Positions 6,857-14,228 of a stretch of 17,101 nucleotides of DNA are shown in pieces (position 1 is the first letter of the stretch; each line of letters opens with the position of its first letter). The position numbers and the translations under genes were made by a program. Origin of the DNA: Firmicutes bacterium UBA6418 (GTDB lineage: Bacteria; Bacillota; Clostridia; Peptostreptococcales; Anaerovoracaceae); contig DJPG01000108.1 in NCBI GenBank assembly GCA_002439735.1, positions 25,089 through 42,189 of the forward strand, in the 5' to 3' direction. The notes under the pieces are model-generated. The model was not told the origin of the DNA. It saw only the letters and a program-made list of their open reading frames with translations, and made no database searches.

Positions 6857-6870
6857 AATATTTTCAGAAA

Positions 6871-7176
6871 CTAAAATTTAATTTTTGCCTTTATGAGTGA
6901 CCACGATTCTGGTGTCAGCTTCTCCTTCCAGATCACGGCATCATCGACCGCTTTCATATAGATGAAATCAACCGAATTTTCCTGTCTGAGGAGCAGATCA
7001 TTCACATCATTTGCAAGATGATTGTTATTCAGATCATCAAATAAGGCTGCATAAATCGCTGTTTTTACTGTGATTTCATACGCTTTTGCGTAGAACTCTG
7101 TTCTTGAAATGAGTTTTAAGTAGCAGAAATATGTTTCCTGCTCATATTTCAGTTTCTCGTATAAATCATCAAACAT
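6871..7176 (-). CDS. Small DUF3848-like ICE protein
   Basis: This 101-residue soluble protein has no signal or membrane segment and looks largely alpha-helical. The N-terminal block LYEKLKYEQETYFCYLKLI...AYEITVKTAIYAALFDDL resembles the start of DUF3848 proteins, which are common on clostridial ICEs and have no established function. The match is from memory of the family pattern and is only moderate. An excellent AGGAGGT site lies 8 bases before the ATG at 7176, just past the end of the preceding cell-wall hydrolase gene (12-base gap). It is the last gene of the leftward operon in this window. No terminator follows directly; the first is the shared hairpin at 6731-6766. Confidence 0.6.
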   Translation of the reverse strand: MFDDLYEKLKYEQETYFCYLKLISRTEFYAKAYEITVKTAIYAALFDDLNNNHLANDVNDLLLRQENSVDFIYMKAVDDAVIWKEKLTPESWSLIKAKIKF

Positions 7177-7188
7177 TTTCTAAACCTC

Positions 7189-9093
7189 CTATTCGTGTTT
7201 TCCGTTTCCCAGGATATAACCGTCTGCAGTGTACATGTAGTATGTGTTCCATGCAGTTCCGGCACGTGCGCTCCAGGAATCCGATGATAGATTGACATTG
7301 AGATTGATCGTCGTTATGTTTCCCGAAGAATCTCTGGCTTTTATATTTGTAATACCTCCATAGCAGTAAATAAGCGGATTTACGCTTAATCCATTTAATT
7401 GTGTCCGGAGATGGCAATGCACACCTGTTGAATTTCCGGTGCTTCCGGCATACGCAATCTGCTGACCGGCAGCCACCTTCTGACCAACCGCTATATTGGC
7501 AAATGAATTGTTATGCATATATGTATGCACAAGCGTACCATCTTTGGTCTGAGTGGATATAGATACATAATTCCCCATCGATGAACTATATGCCTTGGCT
7601 GTCACCGTACCTTCTGCAATAGCATATACCGGCTCATTGGCTCCTACATTAAAATCAATGCCAAGGTGATCTCTCGATGCAAAACTAACATTTGGTTTCC
7701 TCCGTCCGAAAAAAGAGGTAACCTCTACATGGCTGGAGTCTACCGCCCACAAAAATTCTCCATCTGATATCATACTTGCATCAATCATAACCGCGCTGGC
7801 TTCAAGCTTCGACGCCCATTGCGAGCCATAATTTTTTGTACCATAACGTCCGCCTTTGCTGTTTGAAAATTCCGTTGAAATATCGAGCGTCCATTTTTTG
7901 TATCCCTTTTTCCTACTCCAATCTAAAAAGCCAGATCCGTAATTGTACCCCTGAGCAACCATTGTCAACCCATCAATATCCGATGGATCTGTCACATTCC
8001 ATTTCTTAAGCAAATCATAAAAAACCCTTGTACCAACATCGATAGATCTTTGAGCATCTGACCATTCAGCAGGCATCTCTTTATTCCAATAACTGCCGGC
8101 TTCCTTGCACTGCATCACATCGCCATTTACACCGGTTGCATCTGCTTTTCCTCCGGATTCCTGGTATATCGTTGTAAGTATCGCATCTACGAATAACGTT
8201 AAATCTACTCCACTATTTGGATCATTATTCGCAGCACACCGTTCTGTTACAAATGTTCTCCATTGCTCCACATCCGCCGGAAAATTTGTTGACAATATAT
8301 AATTTTCGCTTTGCTGATTTTTCGATCGATTTATGTTTTCTATATTATTGGTGAATAACATAATAACCACAACTATGATCGGAATCAAAACACATAAATA
8401 AATTGCAAACGGGGCAAGAAGTATTCGCAGAAAAGCCAATGCTGCCTTAACAGCCAGTTTGAATATTTTTATAATTCCGGACACCAACGCACGAATACCA
8501 GCTTGTCCTGCAGCTTCAACCATGTTTGAAGCATCACCGGATGAAACTACCTGTACGATCCGCTTTGTTCGAACAAACTGTTTTAATGCATCTTTTCCTA
8601 TATTTCGCCGTTTCCTCGTTGAAATACGAATGCCATGTTTGTTTGCTTCGTTGATCTGGCGGAATGTAGAATCTGCTTTTATCCCATATTTCTGTTTTTC
8701 TACTGTGCTTATCACAGATTTTTGTTGAGCAATCTGGCGGATTGCCGACGAATTACCGGATACAACATCCTGATCCGACTGCTTTTGCAGATTCTGATTG
8801 CCCCATTTCTTTAATACTTCCTTTTTCTCGGTCTGGGCATTCTTTTGTGCATTCGAGCGTCTGGCTGACTTTGCATTTTCCAGCTGCTTTTTATTGTTAT
8901 TCGCAACATGTTGTCGAATATTCGAAGATAAATCATCTGTAGCTTCTTCTTTGTCCTTTTGAATTTGTATAAAACGAACATTATCTGAAGCTAATTCAAT
9001 CGCAGCATTTTCAGCAGTCCATACTACGGAAGATGGAGCCTCATGCACAATCTGTTTATTTTCTGCGTCAATTCCATGATTTTCTTCCGGCAT
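7189..9093 (-). CDS. VirB1-like cell-wall hydrolase: lysozyme-like plus M23 peptidase (CD1108 type)
   Basis: This 634-residue membrane-anchored peptidoglycan hydrolase would open the wall for the conjugation channel. Residues 1-200 are a long Gln/Lys/Asn-rich, probably cytosolic region, followed by a hydrophobic segment (about 203-248) and an extracellular part. A lysozyme-like domain (about 275-435) has the candidate catalytic Glu312 in YQESGG, with GVNGDVMQC after it. A LytM/M23 metallopeptidase domain (about 455-578) shows the zinc ligands His476 and Asp480 (HLGID) and His559/His561 (HCH), with His523 in the middle. About 55 residues of unknown function follow. The pairing of a muramidase-type domain with a peptidase resembles CwlT of ICEBs1/Tn916, though there the peptidase is NlpC/P60. 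The ATG at 9093 is chosen because GGAGG lies 7 bases upstream; the in-frame GTG at 9111 precedes that site. The ribosome binding site overlaps the virB4 stop region. Confidence 0.85.
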   Translation of the reverse strand: MPEENHGIDAENKQIVHEAPSSVVWTAENAAIELASDNVRFIQIQKDKEEATDDLSSNIRQHVANNNKKQLENAKSARRSNAQKNAQTEKKEVLKKWGNQNLQKQSDQDVVSGNSSAIRQIAQQKSVISTVEKQKYGIKADSTFRQINEANKHGIRISTRKRRNIGKDALKQFVRTKRIVQVVSSGDASNMVEAAGQAGIRALVSGIIKIFKLAVKAALAFLRILLAPFAIYLCVLIPIIVVVIMLFTNNIENINRSKNQQSENYILSTNFPADVEQWRTFVTERCAANNDPNSGVDLTLFVDAILTTIYQESGGKADATGVNGDVMQCKEAGSYWNKEMPAEWSDAQRSIDVGTRVFYDLLKKWNVTDPSDIDGLTMVAQGYNYGSGFLDWSRKKGYKKWTLDISTEFSNSKGGRYGTKNYGSQWASKLEASAVMIDASMISDGEFLWAVDSSHVEVTSFFGRRKPNVSFASRDHLGIDFNVGANEPVYAIAEGTVTAKAYSSSMGNYVSISTQTKDGTLVHTYMHNNSFANIAVGQKVAAGQQIAYAGSTGNSTGVHCHLRTQLNGLSVNPLIYCYGGITNIKARDSSGNITTINLNVNLSSDSWSARAGTAWNTYYMYTADGYILGNGKHE

Positions 9094-9107
9094 TTTCATA
9101 CCTCCAA

Positions 9108-11465
9108 TCACTGCTGAGCAGCAAACATAGGTGTTCTCTCTGCATCACGATGAAAGTTCTTATCAAACAGTCGAAAAAGCTCCGTACCCGGTTCAAGCAT
9201 CAACGATGCCGGTATGATCACAGGACCACACCGAAGAAGCCCTTTTGCGCATCCGCTTTCTTTTGTGCAATATTTTATCAGTTCCTTTGAAAGTCCAAGC
9301 TCCTGCTCAAGCTTCACAGCTGCACCTGGCTGCTGCTTCAGAATCAGAACAAACTCCGAATTATCAAGCATTGCCTTTGTTGTATCATTCAAAAGCACAT
9401 CCGTAACATTCTGTGTCATTGCTGTACAAATACCTCCGAGCGATCGCACAAGCATCCAGAGCGACTTGATATACTGCTGAGAGTAGTCCGTATGCAGTAC
9501 CTCATGAAACTCATCGATATAAAGCCATGTAGCCCTTCCGGCTTTTGCATTCTGCATAATTCGCTCTTTTACACACTCAAGCATTACAAGCATTGACACG
9601 TCCCGGAGATTTTTTCCCATATCCTTTAATCCAAACATAAAAAGCCGGTTGCCGCCTACCTGCACATTCGACTGCTGGGCAAATATATTAAAGGAACCAT
9701 GCACAAACTGATCAAGTGCCCATTGCAGATCAACCGCCTCCGGTTCCTCGATCTTGCCTAATGCTGCGTGCAGATCTGTCAATGTCGGCATATTTCCTGT
9801 TAAGGCTGATTCATTATAGATATATTTGAGTGCCTTGTTAACAATTGAGCTTTCCTTTGCGGATAGCGGCTCACGCTTACACGTTTCTACAAGCGAATTA
9901 ACCAGCTCTGCTTTCTCGTCCGCGATATTTGATCGCGAGCCATCATTAAAGTATTCCAACGGATTATAATGGCTTGGACTATTCGCTGATACATTCACAT
10001 ATCCTCCTCGAAGCCATGCACACACATCTTCATAGTCATTTTTAGGATCAATTACAATAATATCGTCATTTGTGTTCAAAAACACCTGCGTCATCTCAAG
10101 TTTACATGCGGTTGTCTTACCGGATCCCGTCTCACCGAAGTAAAATGCGTGTGGATTCACAAGCTTTTTCCGGTTTGCCAGGCACAAGTTCTTCGATACG
10201 AGATTGGTTCCATACCACATCCCCCCCGGCATAGCAAGTTCCTGTACATTGAAAGGAAATAACGCTGCAAGACTTTTGGTCTGCAGGTTTCGCCCATTGC
10301 TGACCTGTCGCACGCCGATCGGCAGGATTGTATTCAGAGCTTCCTTCTGCTTCATATACGAATAATCGAAGATGCAGCTTAAATTCTTGGCAGTCTGGAT
10401 TACAAGATCGCAGTCCTTTTTGAGTTGCTCCAGATTATCCGCTACCACGCAGATATTCATCTGCGTATAGAAGAAATGCTGATCCTGTTCCTGCTTTTCT
10501 TTGATTAAAGTTTCGATCGTGTCCTTCTCCATCTTTACGGAAAGAGAAATATCTGAAGAAAAATCCATCTGCTTCACTCTTGTTTTGTTCTGCTTCCGGA
10601 TACGTTCTTCGATGCCAAGATAGATTGATTTCAACATATCATCGACATCCTTGTCCGATATCGGAGAGTTATCGATGGTGTAAATCATTTTAACCGGCAA
10701 TTTAGACAATTCTACAATGAATCGATCTGTCAGTTTCCCCGGAAGCTGCTTCAGGTACAGACAGGAACAAACCTTATTGTCCGTCTTAAAATATGTTTCT
10801 GCAGAAAAATCCAGCCGAGTATTGATAATCGCATCCTTGAAATCAAATCCTTGCGCAACGGCATTTTTGAAGTTGAACTGAAAATACTCCTCGTTTCCAA
10901 AGCGATAGAAATCATGCAGAATACGAAGTCTCTCCGTCGCATCCAAAGGTGTCAGTGTACTTCCGATTTCTCGAAACGCTGTAATCATAGAGTTTTCAAG
11001 CGTTGTAAAGTATGCTTTCGCATTTTCATAGGAATTTGACACATCGTAACGTACAGTGATGTACATTTCCTGCTCAATGCCCTGTCTGCCGGCTGTAATG
11101 CATTTCTCAATGCTCTCGTTGAAATAATCCCGGTACACATCGTATTCGTCCAACTTCTTATGCAACAGGATCTGTTCACGCAACGTAGCCATGTTCTTAT
11201 TTTTGTTGTTAAAAGTAATCTTAAAAGGTGCCGAGTTACTATTCAGCCACCGGCACCAGCTCTCCAGGATTGCAATCTGTTCATCCACAGATGCAGTCGC
11301 ATAATTGATATCCGAAAACTTATATGTTTTAGTGAAAATTCCTCCTCGACCAACTTCAAAAATTCCATTTTCGGATATTGCCTTGATTTCAACAAGGTCC
11401 TGCACGGATTTCGGTGCTGCCACGCGAAAATCGTCACATTTCTTGTAAATCATCCATTTATCCAT
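9108..11465 (-). CDS. virB4: VirB4-family conjugation ATPase
   Basis: This 785-residue cytosolic ATPase energises T4SS assembly and DNA transfer. The N-terminal half (about 1-420) is the VirB4/TraC-type domain. The C-terminal motor domain has Walker A GETGSGKT (444-451), the following DPKNDYE block (473-479), Walker B WLYIDEFHE (647-655) and TQNVTD (684-689). Length and order fit VirB4 of Tn1549-type Gram-positive elements. The ATG at 11465 is chosen because AGGAGG lies 6 bases upstream; the longer frame to 11492 would run back through that site into the T-run of a terminator. It lies directly behind a strong terminator (11491-11531) with no space for its own promoter, so its expression needs read-through. 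The wall-hydrolase gene follows immediately. Confidence 0.93.
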   Translation of the reverse strand: MDKWMIYKKCDDFRVAAPKSVQDLVEIKAISENGIFEVGRGGIFTKTYKFSDINYATASVDEQIAILESWCRWLNSNSAPFKITFNNKNKNMATLREQILLHKKLDEYDVYRDYFNESIEKCITAGRQGIEQEMYITVRYDVSNSYENAKAYFTTLENSMITAFREIGSTLTPLDATERLRILHDFYRFGNEEYFQFNFKNAVAQGFDFKDAIINTRLDFSAETYFKTDNKVCSCLYLKQLPGKLTDRFIVELSKLPVKMIYTIDNSPISDKDVDDMLKSIYLGIEERIRKQNKTRVKQMDFSSDISLSVKMEKDTIETLIKEKQEQDQHFFYTQMNICVVADNLEQLKKDCDLVIQTAKNLSCIFDYSYMKQKEALNTILPIGVRQVSNGRNLQTKSLAALFPFNVQELAMPGGMWYGTNLVSKNLCLANRKKLVNPHAFYFGETGSGKTTACKLEMTQVFLNTNDDIIVIDPKNDYEDVCAWLRGGYVNVSANSPSHYNPLEYFNDGSRSNIADEKAELVNSLVETCKREPLSAKESSIVNKALKYIYNESALTGNMPTLTDLHAALGKIEEPEAVDLQWALDQFVHGSFNIFAQQSNVQVGGNRLFMFGLKDMGKNLRDVSMLVMLECVKERIMQNAKAGRATWLYIDEFHEVLHTDYSQQYIKSLWMLVRSLGGICTAMTQNVTDVLLNDTTKAMLDNSEFVLILKQQPGAAVKLEQELGLSKELIKYCTKESGCAKGLLRCGPVIIPASLMLEPGTELFRLFDKNFHRDAERTPMFAAQQ

Positions 11466-11490
11466 TCTGTTCCTCCTGTTTTTTTGCATC

Positions 11491-11531
11491 AAAAAAGGCG
11501 GGATGTAAAACTTTATGTTTTACATTCCACC
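11491..11531 (-). terminator. Strong - strand intrinsic terminator between toxin gene and virB4
   Basis: On the - strand a 15-pair stem with one mismatch (arms 11517-11531 and 11497-11511, core GTTTTACAT/ATGTAAAAC) closes a 5-base loop and is followed by TTTTTT (11496-11491). It ends about 26 bases before the virB4 start codon, leaving room only for the ribosome binding site. It closes the toxin-antitoxin transcript. Confidence 0.85.
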
Positions 11532-11580
11532 TATTCGGTAATTATTCCCAAATTTGAATTTAACTCCAACGCATCAAATT

Positions 11581-11898
11581 TTATAATCCGCGCACCGTGT
11601 TTATATAATCCTGCCGTTGGTCTACAACGGCATATACAACCACTTTTTTATTCTTCTCATCGATTTTGTAAAAAATTAAAACCTTTTCTAAAATAAGGAC
11701 CTTATATCCTTGTCTTCTAAGAACAAGATATCCTGGATTCGTTCCAATATATGGATTATCCCCCAATCCAAGAATATGTTTTTCGATATCATCAAGTTTC
11801 TCAAGAGCTACTGCATTTCCAAAATTCTGCGCAACATACAAGATTATTTTTCTAATACCTGCATCTGCAGTATCCGTCCTTATTACCTCATACTGCAT
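11581..11898 (-). CDS. RelE/ParE-family toxin
   Basis: This 105-residue protein has the compact RelE/ParE fold signature: an N-terminal strand YEVIRTDTA, a helix pair KIILYVAQNFGNAVALEKLDDIEKHILGL, then LGDNPYIGT, and strands KVLILEKVLIFYKIDEKNKKVVVYAVVDQRQDY. The family are ribosome-dependent mRNA interferases (RelE) or gyrase poisons (ParE); which applies here cannot be told from sequence alone. GGAGGGG precedes the ATG, and the antitoxin stop codon lies 2 bases upstream, so translation is coupled to the antitoxin. The pair is inserted inside the T4SS operon between prgI-side genes and virB4, and probably stabilises the element. Confidence 0.85.
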   Translation of the reverse strand: MQYEVIRTDTADAGIRKIILYVAQNFGNAVALEKLDDIEKHILGLGDNPYIGTNPGYLVLRRQGYKVLILEKVLIFYKIDEKNKKVVVYAVVDQRQDYINTVRGL

Positions 11899-11900
11899 GC

Positions 11901-12179
11901 TTACCCCTCCTGAAGCGTTTTTCTCAAATCAGCAAATGTTTCAGTTATTGAAGCAACTCTGCCATTTTTTACGTCATCTTCTGCCTCCGCTAATATTTCC
12001 AACAATTCTATTCTGGCTTTCATGTTTTTATATTCTTCATATGAAATCGCAACTGTATCACCTCTGCCGTTTACTGTAATAATCACTGCTTCTTTATTTT
12101 CCTTACACTGCTTTGATATTTCAGTATAATGATTTCGCAAATCAGCAGATGGTCTTATTGATTCTTGCAACGCTATCAT
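11901..12179 (-). CDS. Phd/YefM-family antitoxin
   Basis: This 92-residue protein is the partner of the downstream RelE/ParE toxin. The N-terminal part shows the Phd/YefM DNA-binding pattern (SADLRNHYTEISKQCKENKEAVIITVNGRGDTVAISYEEYKNM), and the C-terminal helical tail (LAEAEDDVKNGRVASITETFADLRKTL) would wrap the toxin. The ATG at 12179 is preferred, with GGAGG 8 bases upstream; the longer frame to 12194 starts before that site. It has its own promoter (12210-12238), whose -10 overlaps a perfect 10-base direct repeat, a likely autoregulatory operator. Codons for EEYKNMK lie in a 24-base exact repeat also found at 12642-12665. Confidence 0.85.
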   Translation of the reverse strand: MIALQESIRPSADLRNHYTEISKQCKENKEAVIITVNGRGDTVAISYEEYKNMKARIELLEILAEAEDDVKNGRVASITETFADLRKTLQEG

Positions 12180-12195
12180 AATATGCACCTCCATA

Positions 12196-12216
12196 TATAT
12201 TATATGTATATTATAT
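12196..12216. repeat. Tandem operator-like repeat over the antitoxin promoter
   Basis: TATATTATAT occurs at 12196-12205 and again at 12207-12216, 11 bases apart, about one helical turn. The second copy covers the -10 element. Phd/YefM antitoxins bind such repeats to repress their own operon, so this is a probable operator. Confidence 0.5.
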
Positions 12217-12238
12217 CTTAATTTGCATATATCTTCAA
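12210..12238 (-). promoter_or_regulatory. Promoter of the toxin-antitoxin pair
   Basis: On the - strand TTGAAG (12238-12233), a 17-base spacer and a perfect TATAAT (12215-12210) lie 31 bases upstream of the antitoxin ATG. This gives the pair expression independent of the surrounding conjugation operon. Confidence 0.75.
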
Positions 12239-12284
12239 CATTTTTTCATTCACATCTGTATAGAACAGAGGCAAATACCTAAGT

Positions 12285-12629
12285 TTATATTTCTCGTCTA
12301 TCATTGACTGTCTCCCTCAGCTTGGAAAACATCTCTTTGTGGGTGTACCTATCAGTTGTTTCTTCCGCCATCTTGTCTGCAACATCCAGTGCATCCTTTC
12401 CCCAACAAATTCGATATTCATAATGCGCTTCGCTTATATAGAAATATATTTCCCTTACGACGAATCCTTTATCTTCTAATTTTTTAATCGTAGCTTCATC
12501 TAAACTATCTACAAGTAGCTCTACAGATCCGTTTCTTGCGGCTCTCAATAATGTGTCCGCTATAGATTTCTCTTTTTTTTGTGAGATACAACTTATCTCA
12601 TACAGTTCTTCCGCGCTCATCAGCTCCAT
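12285..12629 (-). CDS. Hypothetical 114-residue protein
   Basis: I do not recognise this protein. It is soluble and acidic, with an N-terminal helix (MSAEELYEISCISQKKEKSI), a segment RAARNGSVELLVDSLDEATIKKLEDKGFVV, a Tyr-rich strand (REIYFYISEAHYEYRICW) and a charged helical tail. The 'helix, NG, strand, helix, GF/GY strand, x-Trp' order resembles small phage-borne proteins of unknown function; this is pattern inference only. The ATG at 12629 is preferred, with AGGAG 9 bases upstream; ATG at 12620 is possible and TTG at 12632 unlikely. It lies between the PrgI gene and the toxin-antitoxin promoter, with the 24-base repeat covering part of its upstream region, so it may have arrived with that cassette. 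Confidence 0.65.
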   Translation of the reverse strand: MELMSAEELYEISCISQKKEKSIADTLLRAARNGSVELLVDSLDEATIKKLEDKGFVVREIYFYISEAHYEYRICWGKDALDVADKMAEETTDRYTHKEMFSKLRETVNDRREI

Positions 12630-12678
12630 CAATTACATCTCCTTTCATGTTTTTATATTCTTCATTCACATCCATACA

Positions 12679-12987
12679 TCAATCCACATGCTCATGATCC
12701 GAAACATAATAAAATACATTTTTGCTTTGCTGGTTCTTTCTCTTCTCCTTATAATATTCGAAGAAGTCCAAACCATTTTTCTTAAAAATTCCAATGTATC
12801 CCGGCACAACAACCAGCAGCGCACAGATAATGCCATTTAATGAAGAATTAAGTTTTCCTCGAAGTACGATTGTAAAAACGATTGCAATTATGAATGAAAT
12901 CGCAATGCATAAATACTGCCACCATTTTCGCCCGCCGAGCATGTTTTTGTTTAGATCCTGCGGATCCGTATTGATTGGTAATTCCAT
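12679..12987 (-). CDS. PrgI-family (VirB3-like) T4SS membrane protein
   Basis: This 102-residue protein has two closely spaced membrane helices (about 24-41 and 50-68) and a charged C-terminal tail after GYIGIFKKNGLDFFEYYKEKRK, a layout typical of PrgI proteins of Gram-positive conjugation systems. These act as VirB3-like inner-membrane partners of VirB4. AGGAGG lies 5 bases before the ATG, and the stop of the VirB6-like gene lies within that site, so the genes are tightly packed. In related elements PrgI is followed directly by virB4; here about 1.2 kb of extra genes intervene. Confidence 0.8.
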   Translation of the reverse strand: MELPINTDPQDLNKNMLGGRKWWQYLCIAISFIIAIVFTIVLRGKLNSSLNGIICALLVVVPGYIGIFKKNGLDFFEYYKEKRKNQQSKNVFYYVSDHEHVD

Positions 12988-12996
12988 AACATCCTC

Positions 12997-14217
12997 CTAT
13001 CTGCCTAATATGTAGGCTGAAAACTGTTCTACCTTTTTAACTCCTCCCGTACACAAGAAGATTGGGAAGAGGAATTGTAATATCGTAAAGAACACGCCGG
13101 ACCATGTGAATGCCGGATATAGTTTTATAGATACAGTTTGTTCTTTCAAATCGTCTGAACTAATAGTTTTGGCTAAATCAGTAAACAAGGAAAATAAATC
13201 GTCAGACGCTTCCAGCACATCGCCATCGGATGTTACTACGCAGCCATATTTGGTAACCGCCTTGTCGCGCCCCTTGCCATTGCAAAGATCTTTAACTGAT
13301 TGGCTTATGTTATCTTTCTGCTCTTTTAATATACTGTTTGCGGTCGAAGTATCTCCTGATATGGATACAAGCAGATAGGCTAGCTCCGCCCCATTCACCG
13401 TCATAGACTCCGACGCTTCAGTCTTGGTTGCAGGTATCAGTTTCTGCATCGTATCTCCGGTCAAAAGTGAATATGTAAAATTCAAGCAGACCATAATGAT
13501 CAGCGCTTCAATGGCTGTCGAAAGAATCGACTTCAGATAACTATGGAACACTTCATTTCCGCGGTTCCCATCCCCCATCACAAATGTCGTGAAGGATATT
13601 GTCGAGAATGGAATCAAGATAAAAATCTTAAAAATACGTGTATATATCTCCACCGCGATCATTACTCCTGACGCTATGATTGCGATCGCACTGATTAAAA
13701 ACACAAGGAACATCAGAAAACCTTTGAATCCACTAACTCCATATTCGATATATGCCGACTGATCCGTTGCGAGTTTCAATTTGTTATAAACAACTCCTTG
13801 CGAATCCATACCAAACATAACAATCTTTGCTAACTTTGCTCCGAGCTGGAATATAGTTGTTACAATCGGAACTGCATTATTGACCAGCACTATCGCCGCG
13901 ATCATCTTGGCACATTTTTTAATTACCCCAAACAACTCTAAATCATGCCTTGAGTCCCATGTGTCCGTACACATGTTAATTAAAAAAAGTAACACCATCA
14001 GTGTTGATGCTATGATCCCTAACACACTACCCACGCTGTCAACAACCGTCCAAAAATCCGAAAATTCATCTTCATGTATATCTTTGGTCAAGACGTCCGC
14101 CGAAGAAAAAACAATCTTCGAGAACACTTCCAGCGCACCATTCGTAATATCCACACAACTTGCGCCAATATTTGCGAAAAAGTTAGTCACAGCGGATATC
14201 GAATCAAATATCCCCAT
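12997..14217 (-). CDS. VirB6/TrbL-like polytopic T4SS channel protein
   Basis: This 406-residue membrane protein probably forms the inner-membrane channel. Hydrophobic segments lie at about 62-83, 103-123, 164-188, 196-213, 230-252 and 371-391. Between the fifth and the last lies a polar stretch of some 118 residues (about 253-370) containing KTEASESMTVNG, a Cys pair (CNGKGRDKAVTKYGC) and VTSDGDVLEASDD. AGGAGGGG lies 5 bases before the ATG, overlapping the stop of the pilin gene. Position between the pilin-like and PrgI genes supports the assignment. The polar stretch looks extracellular and could be a mating-pair contact or exclusion surface (inference). Confidence 0.82.
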   Translation of the reverse strand: MGIFDSISAVTNFFANIGASCVDITNGALEVFSKIVFSSADVLTKDIHEDEFSDFWTVVDSVGSVLGIIASTLMVLLFLINMCTDTWDSRHDLELFGVIKKCAKMIAAIVLVNNAVPIVTTIFQLGAKLAKIVMFGMDSQGVVYNKLKLATDQSAYIEYGVSGFKGFLMFLVFLISAIAIIASGVMIAVEIYTRIFKIFILIPFSTISFTTFVMGDGNRGNEVFHSYLKSILSTAIEALIIMVCLNFTYSLLTGDTMQKLIPATKTEASESMTVNGAELAYLLVSISGDTSTANSILKEQKDNISQSVKDLCNGKGRDKAVTKYGCVVTSDGDVLEASDDLFSLFTDLAKTISSDDLKEQTVSIKLYPAFTWSGVFFTILQFLFPIFLCTGGVKKVEQFSAYILGR

Positions 14218-14228
14218 CTATGCCCCTC

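Larger units (their letters stand above)
12017..12665. repeat. 24-base perfect direct repeat (12017-12040 and 12642-12665)
   Basis: Both copies, in the same orientation, begin CTTTCATG and end ATTCTTCAT, with identity over exactly 24 bases and none outside. The left copy is coding sequence inside the antitoxin gene (EEYKNMK). The right copy lies between the PrgI gene and the 114-residue gene and supplies part of that gene's ribosome binding site. A shorter 12-base repeat TTCATTCACATC also occurs at 12245-12256 and 12661-12672. Confidence 0.9.

Noticed and set aside
12191..12220. AT-rich tandem units as a CRISPR or replication origin signal
   Set aside because: Only two short units without spacers, directly over a promoter; an operator explains them.
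12245..12672. 12-base repeat TTCATTCACATC as target-site duplication of an inserted gene
   Set aside because: At 12 bases in AT-rich DNA chance is a real possibility, and no transposase or terminal inverted repeats bound the segment.
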